Assembly: GCA_021805775.1 (NCBI GenBank)
Contig: JAJZED010000005.1
Span: forward strand, 1-60,000
Origin: a bacterium
GTDB taxonomy: Bacteria; Vulcanimicrobiota; Vulcanimicrobiia; Vulcanimicrobiales; Vulcanimicrobiaceae
Direction: 5' to 3'
DNA length: 60,000 bases
Shown: one piece after another, positions 1-8,900 of the stretch
Numbering within the stretch: position 1 is the stretch's first letter
Layout: each line of letters opens with the position of its first letter
Notes under the pieces: generated by a model
Seen by the model: only the letters and a program-made list of their open reading frames with translations
What the model was told of the DNA's origin: nothing
The model's database searches: none
Position numbers and translations under genes: made by a program

Positions 1-96
1 TACATCGCCATCTGGTACAATCGTTTACGGACCCACTCGGCGCTCGGTTATTTGAGCCCCGAACGATACGAGTCGCAGCTGCCGATTGCAGTATAG
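1..96 (+). mobile_element. IS3-family transposase (OrfB), C-terminal fragment
   Basis: The first 31 codons form the end of a reading frame that enters from outside the window. They carry the typical IS3-family integrase-core tail, YNRLRTHSALGYLSPERYE, which follows the last catalytic glutamate of the DDE domain. The stop codon is at 94-96. Only this tail is visible, so it cannot be judged whether the element is intact. Confidence 0.85.
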
Positions 97-100
97 TCAC

Positions 101-424
101 ATGTCCGGAAAATCGGTACAGGCTCAAAATGTTACGGAAATCGAAAGAACCGGCGAGTGGAACGATGAAGAAAACGCACGATTCGGATGGGCCATTGACT
201 CGGTTGCGTTCGAGCCGCGCGGTCTTAAGTTTGTCGGTTATGACGCGGGCCTTTTGATCCACCTTGGCGACCACGTAGGGGTCGTTGCGATTTCTTACCT
301 CGGTAGGTGGCCGGAGCCGGGCCAGGCCGACTTTCTAAAGGAGCTTGCACTGCTTTTTGCCGACCCGACCTTGGAGTGGATCGACCTTTTGCCCTGTGCG
401 GTAACGCGAATCGCTAAAATCTGA
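101..424 (+). CDS. hypothetical protein, possibly 5'-truncated by the IS element
   Basis: A 107-residue reading frame begins at an ATG inside the presumed IS terminus. Its first eight or so codons would therefore be IS sequence, and no other in-frame ATG follows. The body (FGWAIDSVAFEPRGLKFVGYDAG and after) has ordinary codon use and reads like a small globular protein with no signal peptide or membrane segment. I do not recognise the family. It may be the 3' remnant of a gene interrupted by the insertion, or a non-gene. Confidence 0.4.
   Translation: MSGKSVQAQNVTEIERTGEWNDEENARFGWAIDSVAFEPRGLKFVGYDAGLLIHLGDHVGVVAISYLGRWPEPGQADFLKELALLFADPTLEWIDLLPCAVTRIAKI
102..126 (+). repeat. probable right-end inverted repeat of the IS3-family element
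   Basis: Five bases after the transposase stop lies a TGTCCGGAAAAT... stretch ending in CA at about 126. IS3-family elements typically end shortly after the transposase stop with a TGTCC-type terminal repeat ending in CA. The left end is outside the window, so the pairing cannot be confirmed. Confidence 0.45.
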
Positions 425-828
425 CCGCACCCTTGCATGGTCGCGAAGACGAATTCGATCGGGTTGCTGGCGCGCAGGCTTTTTTACCTTGCTTGTTCGT
501 AACGCTCGCTCCCGATCTGCTCCCTCTCTGTTTATGAAGGGTGAGAGCACTAATTCATGTCCACCTGGCCGGGGCTACGTCAGATCGGTCGACGAGGCGC
601 TGGGCGCTCGGAGGGCGGGAACCTTCGCTCTGAGACGTCGTAATGAACTCCATCGGCGGCCCGGCGTAGCCGCCTCCTGAGGCGATTGCAGAGGAGCCCT
701 CTTTTGTGCTATGGTGGCGGCCGGGGGATTCCCCCGAAGGTTTCGAAGTCCGCGGGTCCGGTTCTACATGGCGTACCAGGCGAGTCGAAGAAACGTGTTC
801 TAACTAGGAAAAGGAAAGGTCTCGTCTA
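425..828. other. 404-base intergenic region, no convincing gene
   Basis: Short open frames here on both strands (for example 489-680 plus and 335-550 minus) have arginine-rich, low-complexity translations and no ribosome binding site. No tRNA-like fold was seen. The last 140 bases contain a weak promoter-like pair and a perfect hairpin (CGGGGG-ATT-CCCCCG, 722-736), so this part is probably the leader of the zinc-ribbon gene downstream. Confidence 0.6.
686..715 (+). promoter_or_regulatory. possible sigma-70 promoter of the zinc-ribbon gene
   Basis: TTGCAG (686-691) and TATGGT (710-715) are separated by 18 bases, 114 bases upstream of the zinc-ribbon start. A G/C-rich hairpin at 722-736 would lie at the 5' end of the transcript. 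Both hexamers deviate from consensus, so the call is weak. Confidence 0.35.
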
Positions 829-1158
829 GTGTACGTTGATGAAATGCTGAACTGCGTTGATTGCGGCAGCAAATTCGTATTTACCGCTGGAGAACAGCGC
901 TTTTACGAACAAAAAGGGTTCCAAAATAAACCCAACCGGTGTCTGGATTGTCGCCAAGCGCGTAAAGCGCAGCGCGGTACCTCAGGCGGCGGCGGTGCCG
1001 GTATGGGCGGTGGCGCCGGGCGCCAGCGCGAGATGTTCACTGCAACCTGCAACGGTTGCGGCGGTGTCGCTGAAGTGCCGTTCAATCCGCGCGGCGATAA
1101 GCCCGTGTACTGCCGCGACTGCTTTCAGTCGCAGCGGAGCGCTCCCAGCTACCGTTAA
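829..1158 (+). CDS. zinc-ribbon domain protein (two CxxC pairs in each half)
   Basis: This 109-residue protein has an N-terminal zinc ribbon (CVDCGSKFVF ... CLDCRQ) and a C-terminal one (CNGCG ... CRDCF), joined by a glycine-rich linker. It matches the small 'CxxC-x17-CxxC' zinc-ribbon family common in environmental bacteria, whose role is not well defined; nucleic-acid or protein binding is usually assumed. The GTG at 829 follows AGGAAAGG at a suitable distance. An ATG at 844, still before the first cysteine, is an alternative start. The gene stands alone and converges with the symporter gene. Confidence 0.85.
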   Translation: MYVDEMLNCVDCGSKFVFTAGEQRFYEQKGFQNKPNRCLDCRQARKAQRGTSGGGGAGMGGGAGRQREMFTATCNGCGGVAEVPFNPRGDKPVYCRDCFQSQRSAPSYR

Positions 1159-2642
1159 TCGGTCGTAGGAGCTTCGAAGGACGAGTCCGCCATCGGCGGG
1201 CTCGTCTTCGTTTTTGGGGAGAGCGTCTCGACGATCGCCACCACCGCAAGGTTGACGATCAGTCCTCCAAGCCCCGGATTGAAACCGAGGTGCGCGAGCA
1301 CATAGGTCAGCAGCGCCGCCGTTATGACTCCGGCTGCGAGCCCGAGGGTCACGGAGATCCCGCGCAACCGCAGGCCGAATGCGGCGCCGACCACGCCGGG
1401 TAAGAACTGCGTGATGCCGCTGTAGTACACCAAGAGGAGCGATCCGAGCGTCTCGCGAGCGAGCCACCAGGCGAGTAGCGCCGCCGCAGAGATCGCGATG
1501 ACGGCGAGTCGCATCGCGAGGGTTTCGTGCCGCGTATCGATGCGTCCGGGGAATGCCGGGCGCACGATGTTGCGCACCGCGATCGCGGCGGAGGCCAAGA
1601 TCAGCGCCGACGAGGGAACCAATGCCGCGAGCGCCCCGGCGCCGGCGACGAACCCCATGACCCAGGGCGGATAGTAACGGGCGATCACGAGCAGAAACGA
1701 TCGATCCGCCGCATGGCCGTGGAGCCCCGGAACCAGTAACAATGCGGCGTATCCGGCGAAGAAGATGACGACCAAAACGATCGAGTAGAGCGGTAATAAC
1801 ATCGCGTTCCGGCGCAACGTATTGTCGCTGCGCGCGGAGAACGTCGCCGCAATCGAATGCGGCCCCATATAAAAACCGATACCTGTAAACAAGACGGTGG
1901 TGACGAACCACACCTGCCCCAGCGGTGCATCACCGCTGCGCAGCGTTAAGAGGGCGGGGTTCGTTCGCTGCAATTGCGCGAACATGCCTCCGAGCGAGCC
2001 GAAGAAATGAATCGGTATCGCGACGCCGGCAAAAAGCACGACGGCGAGTACCAAGCCGTCTTTTACTAAGCTCGCCCAGGCCGTACCGCGGAGCCCCGCC
2101 GTGAACGTAAACATGGCAATCGCCGTAAAGGCCACCGCGGCACCGATAGCGCCGTTGAGCCATCCATAACCGGCGCTCGATAATACGATCTGCAAGCCGG
2201 TGAGTTGCAACGTCACGTACGGAAGTGCGAGAACGACGTACAAAATTGCGGCAAGAACGCCAAGCCGTGGGCTCCGATAGTAATTTGCGAGCAGATCCGG
2301 CGCGGTCACCAGGCCGCGCTCCGCTCCAAGGCGCCGGATACGCGGGAGCAACGCGTAACCGACGAGATAGCCGATCGCGCCGTACGCTGGAATATAATAC
2401 GCCGCCGCGCCGTGGAGATAGATCCAACCCGCAGCGCCGAGGAAGGTGAAGGCGGTATAGATTTCACCCGCAAGCAAGACCCACAAGAAGATCGTACCGA
2501 AACTTCTGCCGCCGATTGCATATTCGGCGGGATCGACGCGGCCGCGTTTGAGATTGAGCAACGCAAATGCGATCGTTCCGGCGATAATAACCACGACGAT
2601 CGAGAGCGCGATACGGCCGGCAGCGACCGATTCGGGCATCAT
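1155..2642 (-). CDS. sodium:solute symporter family (SSS) permease
   Basis: A 495-residue polytopic membrane protein of the SSS family, which couples Na+ entry to uptake of small solutes. The early segment YAIGGRSFGTIFLWVLLAGE is the typical start of the SSS core, and about 13 hydrophobic helices follow. The start overlaps the stop of the upstream DUF3311 gene by four bases (ATGA), so the pair is translationally coupled. A paralogous pair lies at 16519-18182 on the same strand. The neighbouring aromatic-CoA genes suggest import of a carboxylate such as an aromatic acid, but the substrate cannot be read from the sequence. The 3' end overlaps the zinc-ribbon gene by four bases. Confidence 0.9.
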   Translation of the reverse strand: MMPESVAAGRIALSIVVVIIAGTIAFALLNLKRGRVDPAEYAIGGRSFGTIFLWVLLAGEIYTAFTFLGAAGWIYLHGAAAYYIPAYGAIGYLVGYALLPRIRRLGAERGLVTAPDLLANYYRSPRLGVLAAILYVVLALPYVTLQLTGLQIVLSSAGYGWLNGAIGAAVAFTAIAMFTFTAGLRGTAWASLVKDGLVLAVVLFAGVAIPIHFFGSLGGMFAQLQRTNPALLTLRSGDAPLGQVWFVTTVLFTGIGFYMGPHSIAATFSARSDNTLRRNAMLLPLYSIVLVVIFFAGYAALLLVPGLHGHAADRSFLLVIARYYPPWVMGFVAGAGALAALVPSSALILASAAIAVRNIVRPAFPGRIDTRHETLAMRLAVIAISAAALLAWWLARETLGSLLLVYYSGITQFLPGVVGAAFGLRLRGISVTLGLAAGVITAALLTYVLAHLGFNPGLGGLIVNLAVVAIVETLSPKTKTSPPMADSSFEAPTTD

Positions 2643-2842
2643 CGTTGCGATCTCCGCAGTCGCTCGATGGCCAGGAGACAGAGCGGGGTCAACAGGATCC
2701 ACAGGATGATCCAGGCGAGATTGAGCGGAATTCCGAGGATCTGCGGCTCGACGCGATTGAGCAGCGGCGTGCCGACGGCGAATGCGAGCACCGGTAGCAG
2801 GGCGATGGCGATGCGGAGTGCGCGAGGCCGCCAAGAGTTCAT
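2639..2842 (-). CDS. DUF3311 small membrane protein, symporter partner
   Basis: A 67-residue protein with two hydrophobic segments and the DUF3311 pattern (NRVEPQILGIPLNLAWIILW). DUF3311 proteins are usually encoded directly before an SSS permease and are thought to be its accessory subunit. Here the gene overlaps the permease start by four bases. Its start lies 25 bases from the divergent FAD oxidoreductase, so the two promoters must overlap or sit partly in coding sequence. Confidence 0.85.
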   Translation of the reverse strand: MNSWRPRALRIAIALLPVLAFAVGTPLLNRVEPQILGIPLNLAWIILWILLTPLCLLAIERLRRSQR

Positions 2843-2867
2843 CGCCTCTGGCTTGTATAGAACGGGG

Positions 2868-4382
2868 ATGGAAACCTACGACGCCCTGGTGATTGGGAGC
2901 GGACATAACGGCTTGGCTGCCGCAGCGCTCCTTGGCGATGCCGGCCTTCGGGTAGCGGTTCTCGAACGCTCGGATCGCATCGGTGGAGCGACGGTCAGCG
3001 AACGCGACCGCTGGCCGGGCTATACCATCTCGGCGGCGAGCTACGTCTGCAGCCTCCTCGACCCGTGGTTAATCGAGCGCCTCGATCTTCGCTCGCATGG
3101 CTACGATGCGTACCGTAAGGATCCCGCATCGTTCACGCCGCTCCTCGATGGCCGGTCGCTGCTCCTCGGCGCCGACGAGCGCGCCAATGCCGAAGAGATC
3201 GCGCGCTTCGATCCCGACGATGTATCGGGCTTTGCCGACTTCGAGCGCGAAGCAAGTGCGCTTGGGTCGGCACTCTTCGACTCGTTTAGCGAGATGGAAC
3301 CGCACTTCGAACGCTTCGCACCGAACGTGCGAACGGCGCTCGAGGGAAGCGCCGCCGCGCTCGTCGAGCGCCACCTCCGAACTCCGGTGCTGCAGGCGAC
3401 GCTTGCGACCGATGGATTAATCGGCACCTACCGCGGGCCGTTCGACGCCGGTACGGGCTACGTACTCGCGCATCACTATGCCGGCAGAGCGTTCGGCGTT
3501 CAGGGCGCGTGGGGTTTCGTGCGCGGCGGTATGGGCGCGATCTCGCAAGCGTTGCTCTCGGCGGCGCAGGCGCGCGGAGTGCGGGCCTACACCGACGCTG
3601 CGGTCGCGCGCTTGTTGCTCGAAGGCGAGCGGGTCGTCGGCGCGGTGACCGCCGACGGGCGCGAATTTCGCGCTCGCGCGGTGCTCTCCAACGCCCATCC
3701 GGTGACGACCTATCGCGATTTGCTCGGCGAAGCGCATCTCGACGACTCGACGAAGCGTGCGCTCGCGCAGTGGGAGAGCATCGGGCCGGCGCTCAAACTC
3801 AATCTCGCGCTCGGGGAGCTTCCGAACTTTACCGCGCGACCGGGCACGGCTCGGCAGCCGCATCATCGCGCGACGATTCACGTCGCACCCGATCTTGGTT
3901 TTTTGCAACGCGCGCACGACGATGCACGGCGAGGCGGCGAGAGCGAAGAACCGATGCTCGAATGCTTCATGCAGAGCCCGACCGATCCCACGCTCGCGCC
4001 GCCTGGGAAGCACATTCTCTCGATTTTTGCGCAGTATTTTCCCTACGATCGCCCCGGCGGGTGGAATGCGGAACGCCGCGATGCCGCCGCCGAGAAAATC
4101 ATCGCACGACTCGCGCGCTACGCACCGAATATTCCCAATGCAATCGAGGCGCGACAATTGATGGTCGCGCCCGATCTTGAAGAGCGCTTCGGTCTCATCG
4201 GCGGGCACATCTTTCACGGCGAACTCCTCCCGGGACAGATTTTCGAACGGCGTTTCGACGTACGCAGCGCCGTAAACGGGCTCTACCTCTGCGGTTCGGG
4301 GACGCATCCCGGCGGTTGCGTGAGCGGCTTCCCGGGGCGTCGCGCCGCGCAAGCCGTCCTCGCCGACCGAGTTCCGGCGTGA
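2868..4382 (+). CDS. FAD-dependent oxidoreductase, phytoene desaturase / PYROXD2-like
   Basis: A 504-residue flavoprotein with an N-terminal dinucleotide-binding motif ([12 protein letters not shown], residues 8-19), the [12 protein letters not shown] segment of the amine oxidase/CrtI superfamily, and a C-terminal FAD motif ending in [17 protein letters not shown]. It is closer to the PYROXD2-like branch than to true carotenoid desaturases, and there is no carotenoid gene nearby. Its stop overlaps the GTG start of the anthraniloyl-CoA monooxygenase-like gene (GTGA), so it probably acts in the same pathway, perhaps as a desaturase/dehydrogenase of a ring-derived intermediate; this is inference. 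A TATAGA box lies only about 7 bases before the ATG, which would give a nearly leaderless mRNA. Confidence 0.85.
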   Translation: METYDALVIGSGHNGLAAAALLGDAGLRVAVLERSDRIGGATVSERDRWPGYTISAASYVCSLLDPWLIERLDLRSHGYDAYRKDPASFTPLLDGRSLLLGADERANAEEIARFDPDDVSGFADFEREASALGSALFDSFSEMEPHFERFAPNVRTALEGSAAALVERHLRTPVLQATLATDGLIGTYRGPFDAGTGYVLAHHYAGRAFGVQGAWGFVRGGMGAISQALLSAAQARGVRAYTDAAVARLLLEGERVVGAVTADGREFRARAVLSNAHPVTTYRDLLGEAHLDDSTKRALAQWESIGPALKLNLALGELPNFTARPGTARQPHHRATIHVAPDLGFLQRAHDDARRGGESEEPMLECFMQSPTDPTLAPPGKHILSIFAQYFPYDRPGGWNAERRDAAAEKIIARLARYAPNIPNAIEARQLMVAPDLEERFGLIGGHIFHGELLPGQIFERRFDVRSAVNGLYLCGSGTHPGGCVSGFPGRRAAQAVLADRVPA

Positions 4383-6655
4383 TCGCAGAGCGAGCGCTTC
4401 ACCTCCGGGTCCTCGGCGGCGGGCCGGGCGGACTCTACGCCGCCCTGCTTGCAAAGGCGCGTTTTCCGCACTGGCGCGTCGAGCTTGCCGAACGGAACGC
4501 CTTCGGCGATACCTTTGGCTGGGGCGTCGTTTTCTCCGATGCGACACTCGACGGCCTCGCGCTCGCCGATCCGGAGAGCTTTGCCCGCATCGAGCGCAGT
4601 TTCGTGCGTTGGGATGATATCGAGGTCCATATTCAAAAGAGCGTCGTTCGCTCGAGCGGACACGGCTTTGCCGGCATCGCGCGGAAAAAACTGCTCGCAA
4701 TTCTCCACGAACGCGCGGAGACGCTGGGAGTCGATCTTCGCTACAACGAGTCGGTTGACGATATCGATGCTTTTCGTGCCGGCTGCGACATTCTCGTCGC
4801 GGCCGACGGCGTCCACTCGTCCGCGCGCGCCCGTTTCGCCGCGGTTTTTGGGCCGACCATCGTTGGGGGACGCTGCAAATTCGTTTGGCTGGGCAGCACG
4901 GTGCCGCTCGATGCATTCACGTTTTTCTTTAAGCGTACCGAACATGGCTGGTTTACCGTCCACGCTTATCGTTTTGACGAACGAACGAGCACGTTCATCG
5001 TCGAATGCCGGGAGGAGACGTGGCGCGCGCACGGCCTCGATCGTGCCGATGTTGCCGCGACGGTCGCTTTCTGCGAAACCCTCTTCGCCGAAGAGCTCGG
5101 TGGCGGCAAGTTACTGAGCAATCCCGGACATCGGCGCGGAAGCGCGTGGATCGATTTTACGTTCGTGGATAATCGGCATTGGCATGACGGGAATATCGTG
5201 CTACTGGGGGATGCCGCTCACACGGCACATTTTTCGGTCGGCTCCGGAACGAAGCTCGCCATGGAAGATGCGATCGCTCTCGTCGATGCCTTCGCAAGCA
5301 GCACGACGGTGGAGGAGGCGTTCTCGCGCTACGAAGACGAACGAAAAATCGAAGTGCTCAAACTGCAAAATGCGGCGCGCAATTCGACGCAATGGTTTGA
5401 AAACGTCGCGCGCTACGCCCGGCTCGATCCGCAGACCTTCGCCTACAGTTTGCTCACGCGTAGCCAACGAATCGGTCACGAAAATCTCCGCGCCCGCGAT
5501 GCGCGCTACGTCGAAGCGATCGAGACGACATTCGGCGATCCTCCGGTTCCGCCGATGTTCTCTCCCTTTGCGCTGCGCGACATGCAGGTATGCAATCGCG
5601 TCGTCGTCTCGCCGATGGATACCTATAGCGCAGTCGACGGGCTTCCCAATGACTTTCACGTGGTTCACTACGGAAGCAGAGCGCTCGGCGGCGCCGGGCT
5701 CGTCATCACCGAGATGACCTGCGTGAGCCCGCAGGGGCGAATCACGCCGGGATGCACCGGAATGTATGCGCCGGAGCACGTCGCGGCGTGGCGACGGATC
5801 GTCGATTTCGTTCACGAACGCACGCCGGCGAAGATCGCGCTCCAACTCGGCCACTCGGGGCCGAAGGGCTCGACGAAATTAATGTGGGAGGGCATGGACG
5901 AACCGCTTGCGACCGGGAATTGGCCGGTTCTCGGCCCATCGGCGGTCCCGTATGCAGCCGGTGGGGCGACCCCGCACGAGCTCGACGAGCCGGGTATGCG
6001 GGCGATTCTCGAGGAGTTTACCCGAGCGACGGCGATGGCGATTGAAGCCGGCTTCGATATGCTCGAACTCCATTGCGCGCACGGGTATCTGCTCTCGTCG
6101 TTTCTGACGCCGCTGCGGAACCGGCGCGACGATCGCTACGGAGGAACGCTCGAAAACCGCTTGCGCTTTCCGCTCGAGGTTTTTGGAGCGATGCGGAGCC
6201 TCTGGCCCGCGAACCGCCCGATCTCGGTTCGTATCTCGGCGACCGACTGGTGCGAGGGCGGTAACGACGAGCGCGACGCGCTCGATATCGCGCGTGCCTT
6301 CCGGAATGCGGGGGCCGATCTCATCGACGTATCGACCGGGCAGACCGATCCGCAAAGTCGGCCGCGTTTCGGACGGATGTTTCAAGCTCCCTTCGCCGAT
6401 GCGATTCGCAACGAGGTCGGCATCGCGACGATGGCCGTGGGGAATATTACCGAACACGAACAGGTCAACGCGTTAATCGCCGGCGGAAGAGCCGACCTCG
6501 TGGCGCTCGGGCGCCCGCATCTCGCCGATCCCTATTGGACGCTGCACGCCGCCGCCGAACTTCAGTATCGCGAGCAGCCGTGGCCGCTTCAGTACCTTCC
6601 GGGAAAAGAACAACTCGAACGCGCGATCGCGCGCAGAATGGAGCAAGGTCCGTGA
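4379..6655 (+). CDS. two-domain anthraniloyl-CoA monooxygenase/reductase-like flavoprotein
   Basis: A 758-residue fusion. Residues 1 to about 390 form an aromatic hydroxylase (FAD motif GGGPGG at 13-18; [14 protein letters not shown] with Asp278). Residues from about 400 form an Old Yellow Enzyme-type reductase, with [11 protein letters not shown] (His565, His568, Tyr570 matching the OYE substrate residues) and RRDDRYGG. This architecture is known from 2-aminobenzoyl-CoA monooxygenase/reductase of aerobic anthranilate degradation; databases often label it 'bifunctional salicylyl-CoA 5-hydroxylase/oxidoreductase'. It would hydroxylate and reduce an aromatic CoA thioester using NAD(P)H and O2. 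GTG start, overlapping the upstream stop; the end overlaps the SDR start. Anthraniloyl-CoA versus salicyloyl-CoA as substrate is undecided, but the nearby RidA favours the amino compound. Confidence 0.88.
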   Translation: MIAERALHLRVLGGGPGGLYAALLAKARFPHWRVELAERNAFGDTFGWGVVFSDATLDGLALADPESFARIERSFVRWDDIEVHIQKSVVRSSGHGFAGIARKKLLAILHERAETLGVDLRYNESVDDIDAFRAGCDILVAADGVHSSARARFAAVFGPTIVGGRCKFVWLGSTVPLDAFTFFFKRTEHGWFTVHAYRFDERTSTFIVECREETWRAHGLDRADVAATVAFCETLFAEELGGGKLLSNPGHRRGSAWIDFTFVDNRHWHDGNIVLLGDAAHTAHFSVGSGTKLAMEDAIALVDAFASSTTVEEAFSRYEDERKIEVLKLQNAARNSTQWFENVARYARLDPQTFAYSLLTRSQRIGHENLRARDARYVEAIETTFGDPPVPPMFSPFALRDMQVCNRVVVSPMDTYSAVDGLPNDFHVVHYGSRALGGAGLVITEMTCVSPQGRITPGCTGMYAPEHVAAWRRIVDFVHERTPAKIALQLGHSGPKGSTKLMWEGMDEPLATGNWPVLGPSAVPYAAGGATPHELDEPGMRAILEEFTRATAMAIEAGFDMLELHCAHGYLLSSFLTPLRNRRDDRYGGTLENRLRFPLEVFGAMRSLWPANRPISVRISATDWCEGGNDERDALDIARAFRNAGADLIDVSTGQTDPQSRPRFGRMFQAPFADAIRNEVGIATMAVGNITEHEQVNALIAGGRADLVALGRPHLADPYWTLHAAAELQYREQPWPLQYLPGKEQLERAIARRMEQGP

Positions 6656-7377
6656 ACGAACTCGATCTTCGAACTCAGCACGTCGTCATTACCGGAGCCT
6701 CGCGCGGTATCGGGCTCGCGATCGCGCGCGCTTGCGTCGCCGCCGGTGCCGTCGTGAGCGGAATGAGCCGCGCCGGGAAATGCGAGCCGGGAATCGACGC
6801 GATCCGTTGCGACGTCACCGACGCAGCCGATATCGCCGCCGCATTTGCAGCCGCGCGCGAACGCCACGGAGCGGTGACGATGTTGGTCAACAACGCGGGC
6901 ATTGCCGCCTCGGCGCCGCTCGCGCGAACGAGCGATGATTTATGGGAGCGAATTCTCGCAACGAATGTAACGGGAACATTTCGTTGCTCGCGCGCCGTCA
7001 TCGAGGAAATGCGCGCCGCGAAATTCGGACGCATCGTCAACGTTGCATCGATCGCCGGGCTCTACGGCGCGCCGTATATCTCGGCATACTGCGCGAGCAA
7101 GCATGGGGTGATCGGGCTCACGCGCGCGCTCGCGGCGGAGTTCGCGGGCTCGGGGATCTGCATCAATGCGATCTGTCCGGGCTACACCGAAACCGATATG
7201 ATGCAGCAAGCGGTCGACCAGATCGTCGCTCACACCGGGGTGAGCGCTGAGAATGCACGCGCGCAGTTGGCGGCGATGAATCCCAGCGGCCGCATTATCG
7301 ACGTTGCGAGCGTCGCGCGCAGCGTCGTGGAGTTGTTGGCGAGCGACCGCAACGGCGAGGAACTCGTTCTCGCCTGA
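6652..7377 (+). CDS. short-chain dehydrogenase/reductase (SDR)
   Basis: A 241-residue classical SDR with cofactor motif TGASRGIG (residues 14-21), NNAG, and the catalytic serine/Tyr-x3-Lys set (NVASIAG ... YCASK). It starts with GTG overlapping the stop of the monooxygenase/reductase gene and is the third gene of that operon. In a CoA-dependent aromatic pathway a 3-hydroxyacyl-CoA or ring-alcohol dehydrogenase step is expected, and an SDR could fill it. That assignment rests on position only. Its 3' end converges with the glycosyltransferase gene five bases away. Confidence 0.9.
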   Translation: MNELDLRTQHVVITGASRGIGLAIARACVAAGAVVSGMSRAGKCEPGIDAIRCDVTDAADIAAAFAAARERHGAVTMLVNNAGIAASAPLARTSDDLWERILATNVTGTFRCSRAVIEEMRAAKFGRIVNVASIAGLYGAPYISAYCASKHGVIGLTRALAAEFAGSGICINAICPGYTETDMMQQAVDQIVAHTGVSAENARAQLAAMNPSGRIIDVASVARSVVELLASDRNGEELVLA

Positions 7378-7382
7378 CGGAG

Positions 7383-8900
7383 CTACGCTCCGTACCAGCG
7401 CAAGGAACGCCAGAGCGCAGCGCGCGATAAGCGCGGCTGCGTGCAATAGAAGATCGGCGTGGGGCCTTCGACCACCGCACGCAGGGGGTCGAAGGTCGTC
7501 CCCAGCAGCGTGCAGCGTGCATACGCGGCAAAGAGCCGATGCTCGCGGCTTGCCCCGACGGCGAGGATATCGTGCAAGTCGTACGCGCGCGTCCCCCAGA
7601 GCCAGTAAGCGTTCTGGCTGCCGATCGCCGGAGGCAAGCCGTAGCGAGCGCCAAATCGATCGATCGCGCCCGCATCGGCATAGGTATCGGCGTAGACCGC
7701 GGTGCGTGCGCGCAGGGTGGACGGCAGACTCCGATAGATTCGTGCGACATCCTCTGCAAGACGGCGCCAGCCGAACTCTTCGGCAAAGAGCGGTTGTATC
7801 AATTGCGGTTTCGTGCCGTTCGTACCGGTGAGATGCAGGGCCGCCGCATAGGCGACGAACGTGTTGACCGGTAGAACCGGTGCGGCGAAGGGAAGGATGG
7901 CGAGCGCCGATGCTGCGGTGGCGGCGACGGCAACTGCACGCACGGCAAGTCGAGGACGCGTAACGCGCTCGAACGCCTGGGATCCAAGAGCGAGGAGCGT
8001 ACCGTACATGCCGATGATGTAGTAGCCCTTTGCATCGAGTGCGACGGCCGCGAGGGTGGTCAACAGCGCTGCGACGCCGAGAAATCGGAGACCTGGGGAG
8101 CGGAGCGCGACGACGATACCGAGCAGCCACAGCGGTACGAGGAGTGGATTGGTGTAGCCGACCTGCTCGATGACGAACGCAAGCGCGTTGGTGAGAGAGG
8201 CGTGGTATTCGAGCTGCCAACCGTTATTGAACGGATGTCGGCCAATGAAATCGGAACGAAGAACCTCCGCGAACGGCCATCCGTGTAGCGCTTGCCAACT
8301 CGCGTTGGGAAGGAGCGCGACGAACGCAACTACCGCTGCGACGAATGCGGTGCGCGAGAGCAGAAACCGACGTTCTGAAGAGGCGGCGATTCCGATGGCA
8401 AGCGCGCCTACCCAAAGGAAGATCGAGTATTTGCCGTAGGCGCCGAACGCGATCGCCGCCCCGAGCAGCGCCCCGGCGCTCACTGAAGGTTTTCGGAGCG
8501 CGCGTACGGCGAGCATTGCGACGAGCGACCACGAAAGTGGCTCGAACGATGTCGTAGTCAAGACGCTGCCGAGCGTGAGGTATGCTGGAAGGAGAGCGAC
8601 GGAGAGCGCGGCGAGGGCGCGGGCAAAGCGCTCGCCGCCAAGATCGCGCACGAACGTCGAGATGGCAAGCACGTTCAGTGCAGCGGCGAGAGCCACCGGT
8701 GCACGGAGAACGAAAATGTTCCAGTGAAACGGTCGTGAGAGCAGCGCCGCGAGAGCAACGAGCGGCGGCTGATCGGGATAACCCCACGCGAGATGTTGCG
8801 CGCAGGCAATGAAGTAGAGTTCGTCGCGAAAGTATCCGTAGTTCCCCGCAAACGCAAGGTGGAAAAGAAAGGTCAGAAGCGCGATCAGCTCGGGGATCAC
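7383..8900 (-). CDS. glycosyltransferase family 39-type membrane protein
   Basis: A 505-residue polytopic protein. Its start (helix, then GYFRDELYFIACAQHL, then YPDQPPLV) is the hallmark of ArnT/PMT-like GT39 enzymes, where the acidic DE pair sits in the first periplasmic loop. Such enzymes move sugars from polyprenyl-phosphate donors to lipids or proteins on the outer face of the membrane. About ten helices precede a soluble C-terminal region. The GTG start overlaps the stop of the upstream membrane gene (GTGA). It interrupts the catabolic genes on the opposite strand and its acceptor is unknown. Confidence 0.88.
   Translation of the reverse strand: MIPELIALLTFLFHLAFAGNYGYFRDELYFIACAQHLAWGYPDQPPLVALAALLSRPFHWNIFVLRAPVALAAALNVLAISTFVRDLGGERFARALAALSVALLPAYLTLGSVLTTTSFEPLSWSLVAMLAVRALRKPSVSAGALLGAAIAFGAYGKYSIFLWVGALAIGIAASSERRFLLSRTAFVAAVVAFVALLPNASWQALHGWPFAEVLRSDFIGRHPFNNGWQLEYHASLTNALAFVIEQVGYTNPLLVPLWLLGIVVALRSPGLRFLGVAALLTTLAAVALDAKGYYIIGMYGTLLALGSQAFERVTRPRLAVRAVAVAATAASALAILPFAAPVLPVNTFVAYAAALHLTGTNGTKPQLIQPLFAEEFGWRRLAEDVARIYRSLPSTLRARTAVYADTYADAGAIDRFGARYGLPPAIGSQNAYWLWGTRAYDLHDILAVGASREHRLFAAYARCTLLGTTFDPLRAVVEGPTPIFYCTQPRLSRAALWRSLRWYGA

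Noticed and set aside
489-680. 63-residue open frame in the intergenic region
   Set aside because: No ribosome binding site, a TTG start and a basic low-complexity translation.
2205-2867. Long upstream extension of the FAD oxidoreductase frame
   Set aside because: It lies antisense to the SSS/DUF3311 genes, has an Arg-rich translation, and the flavoprotein family starts directly before the dinucleotide motif at 2868.
3417-4916. 499-residue minus-strand open frame
   Set aside because: It is an antisense shadow of the FAD oxidoreductase and monooxygenase genes, with low-complexity Arg/Ala content and no motif.
4379-6655. Naming this simply salicylyl-CoA 5-hydroxylase
   Set aside because: Stand-alone salicylyl-CoA hydroxylases lack the OYE-type C-terminal half. 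The fusion and RidA nearby favour the aminobenzoyl-CoA type, although the substrate remains open.
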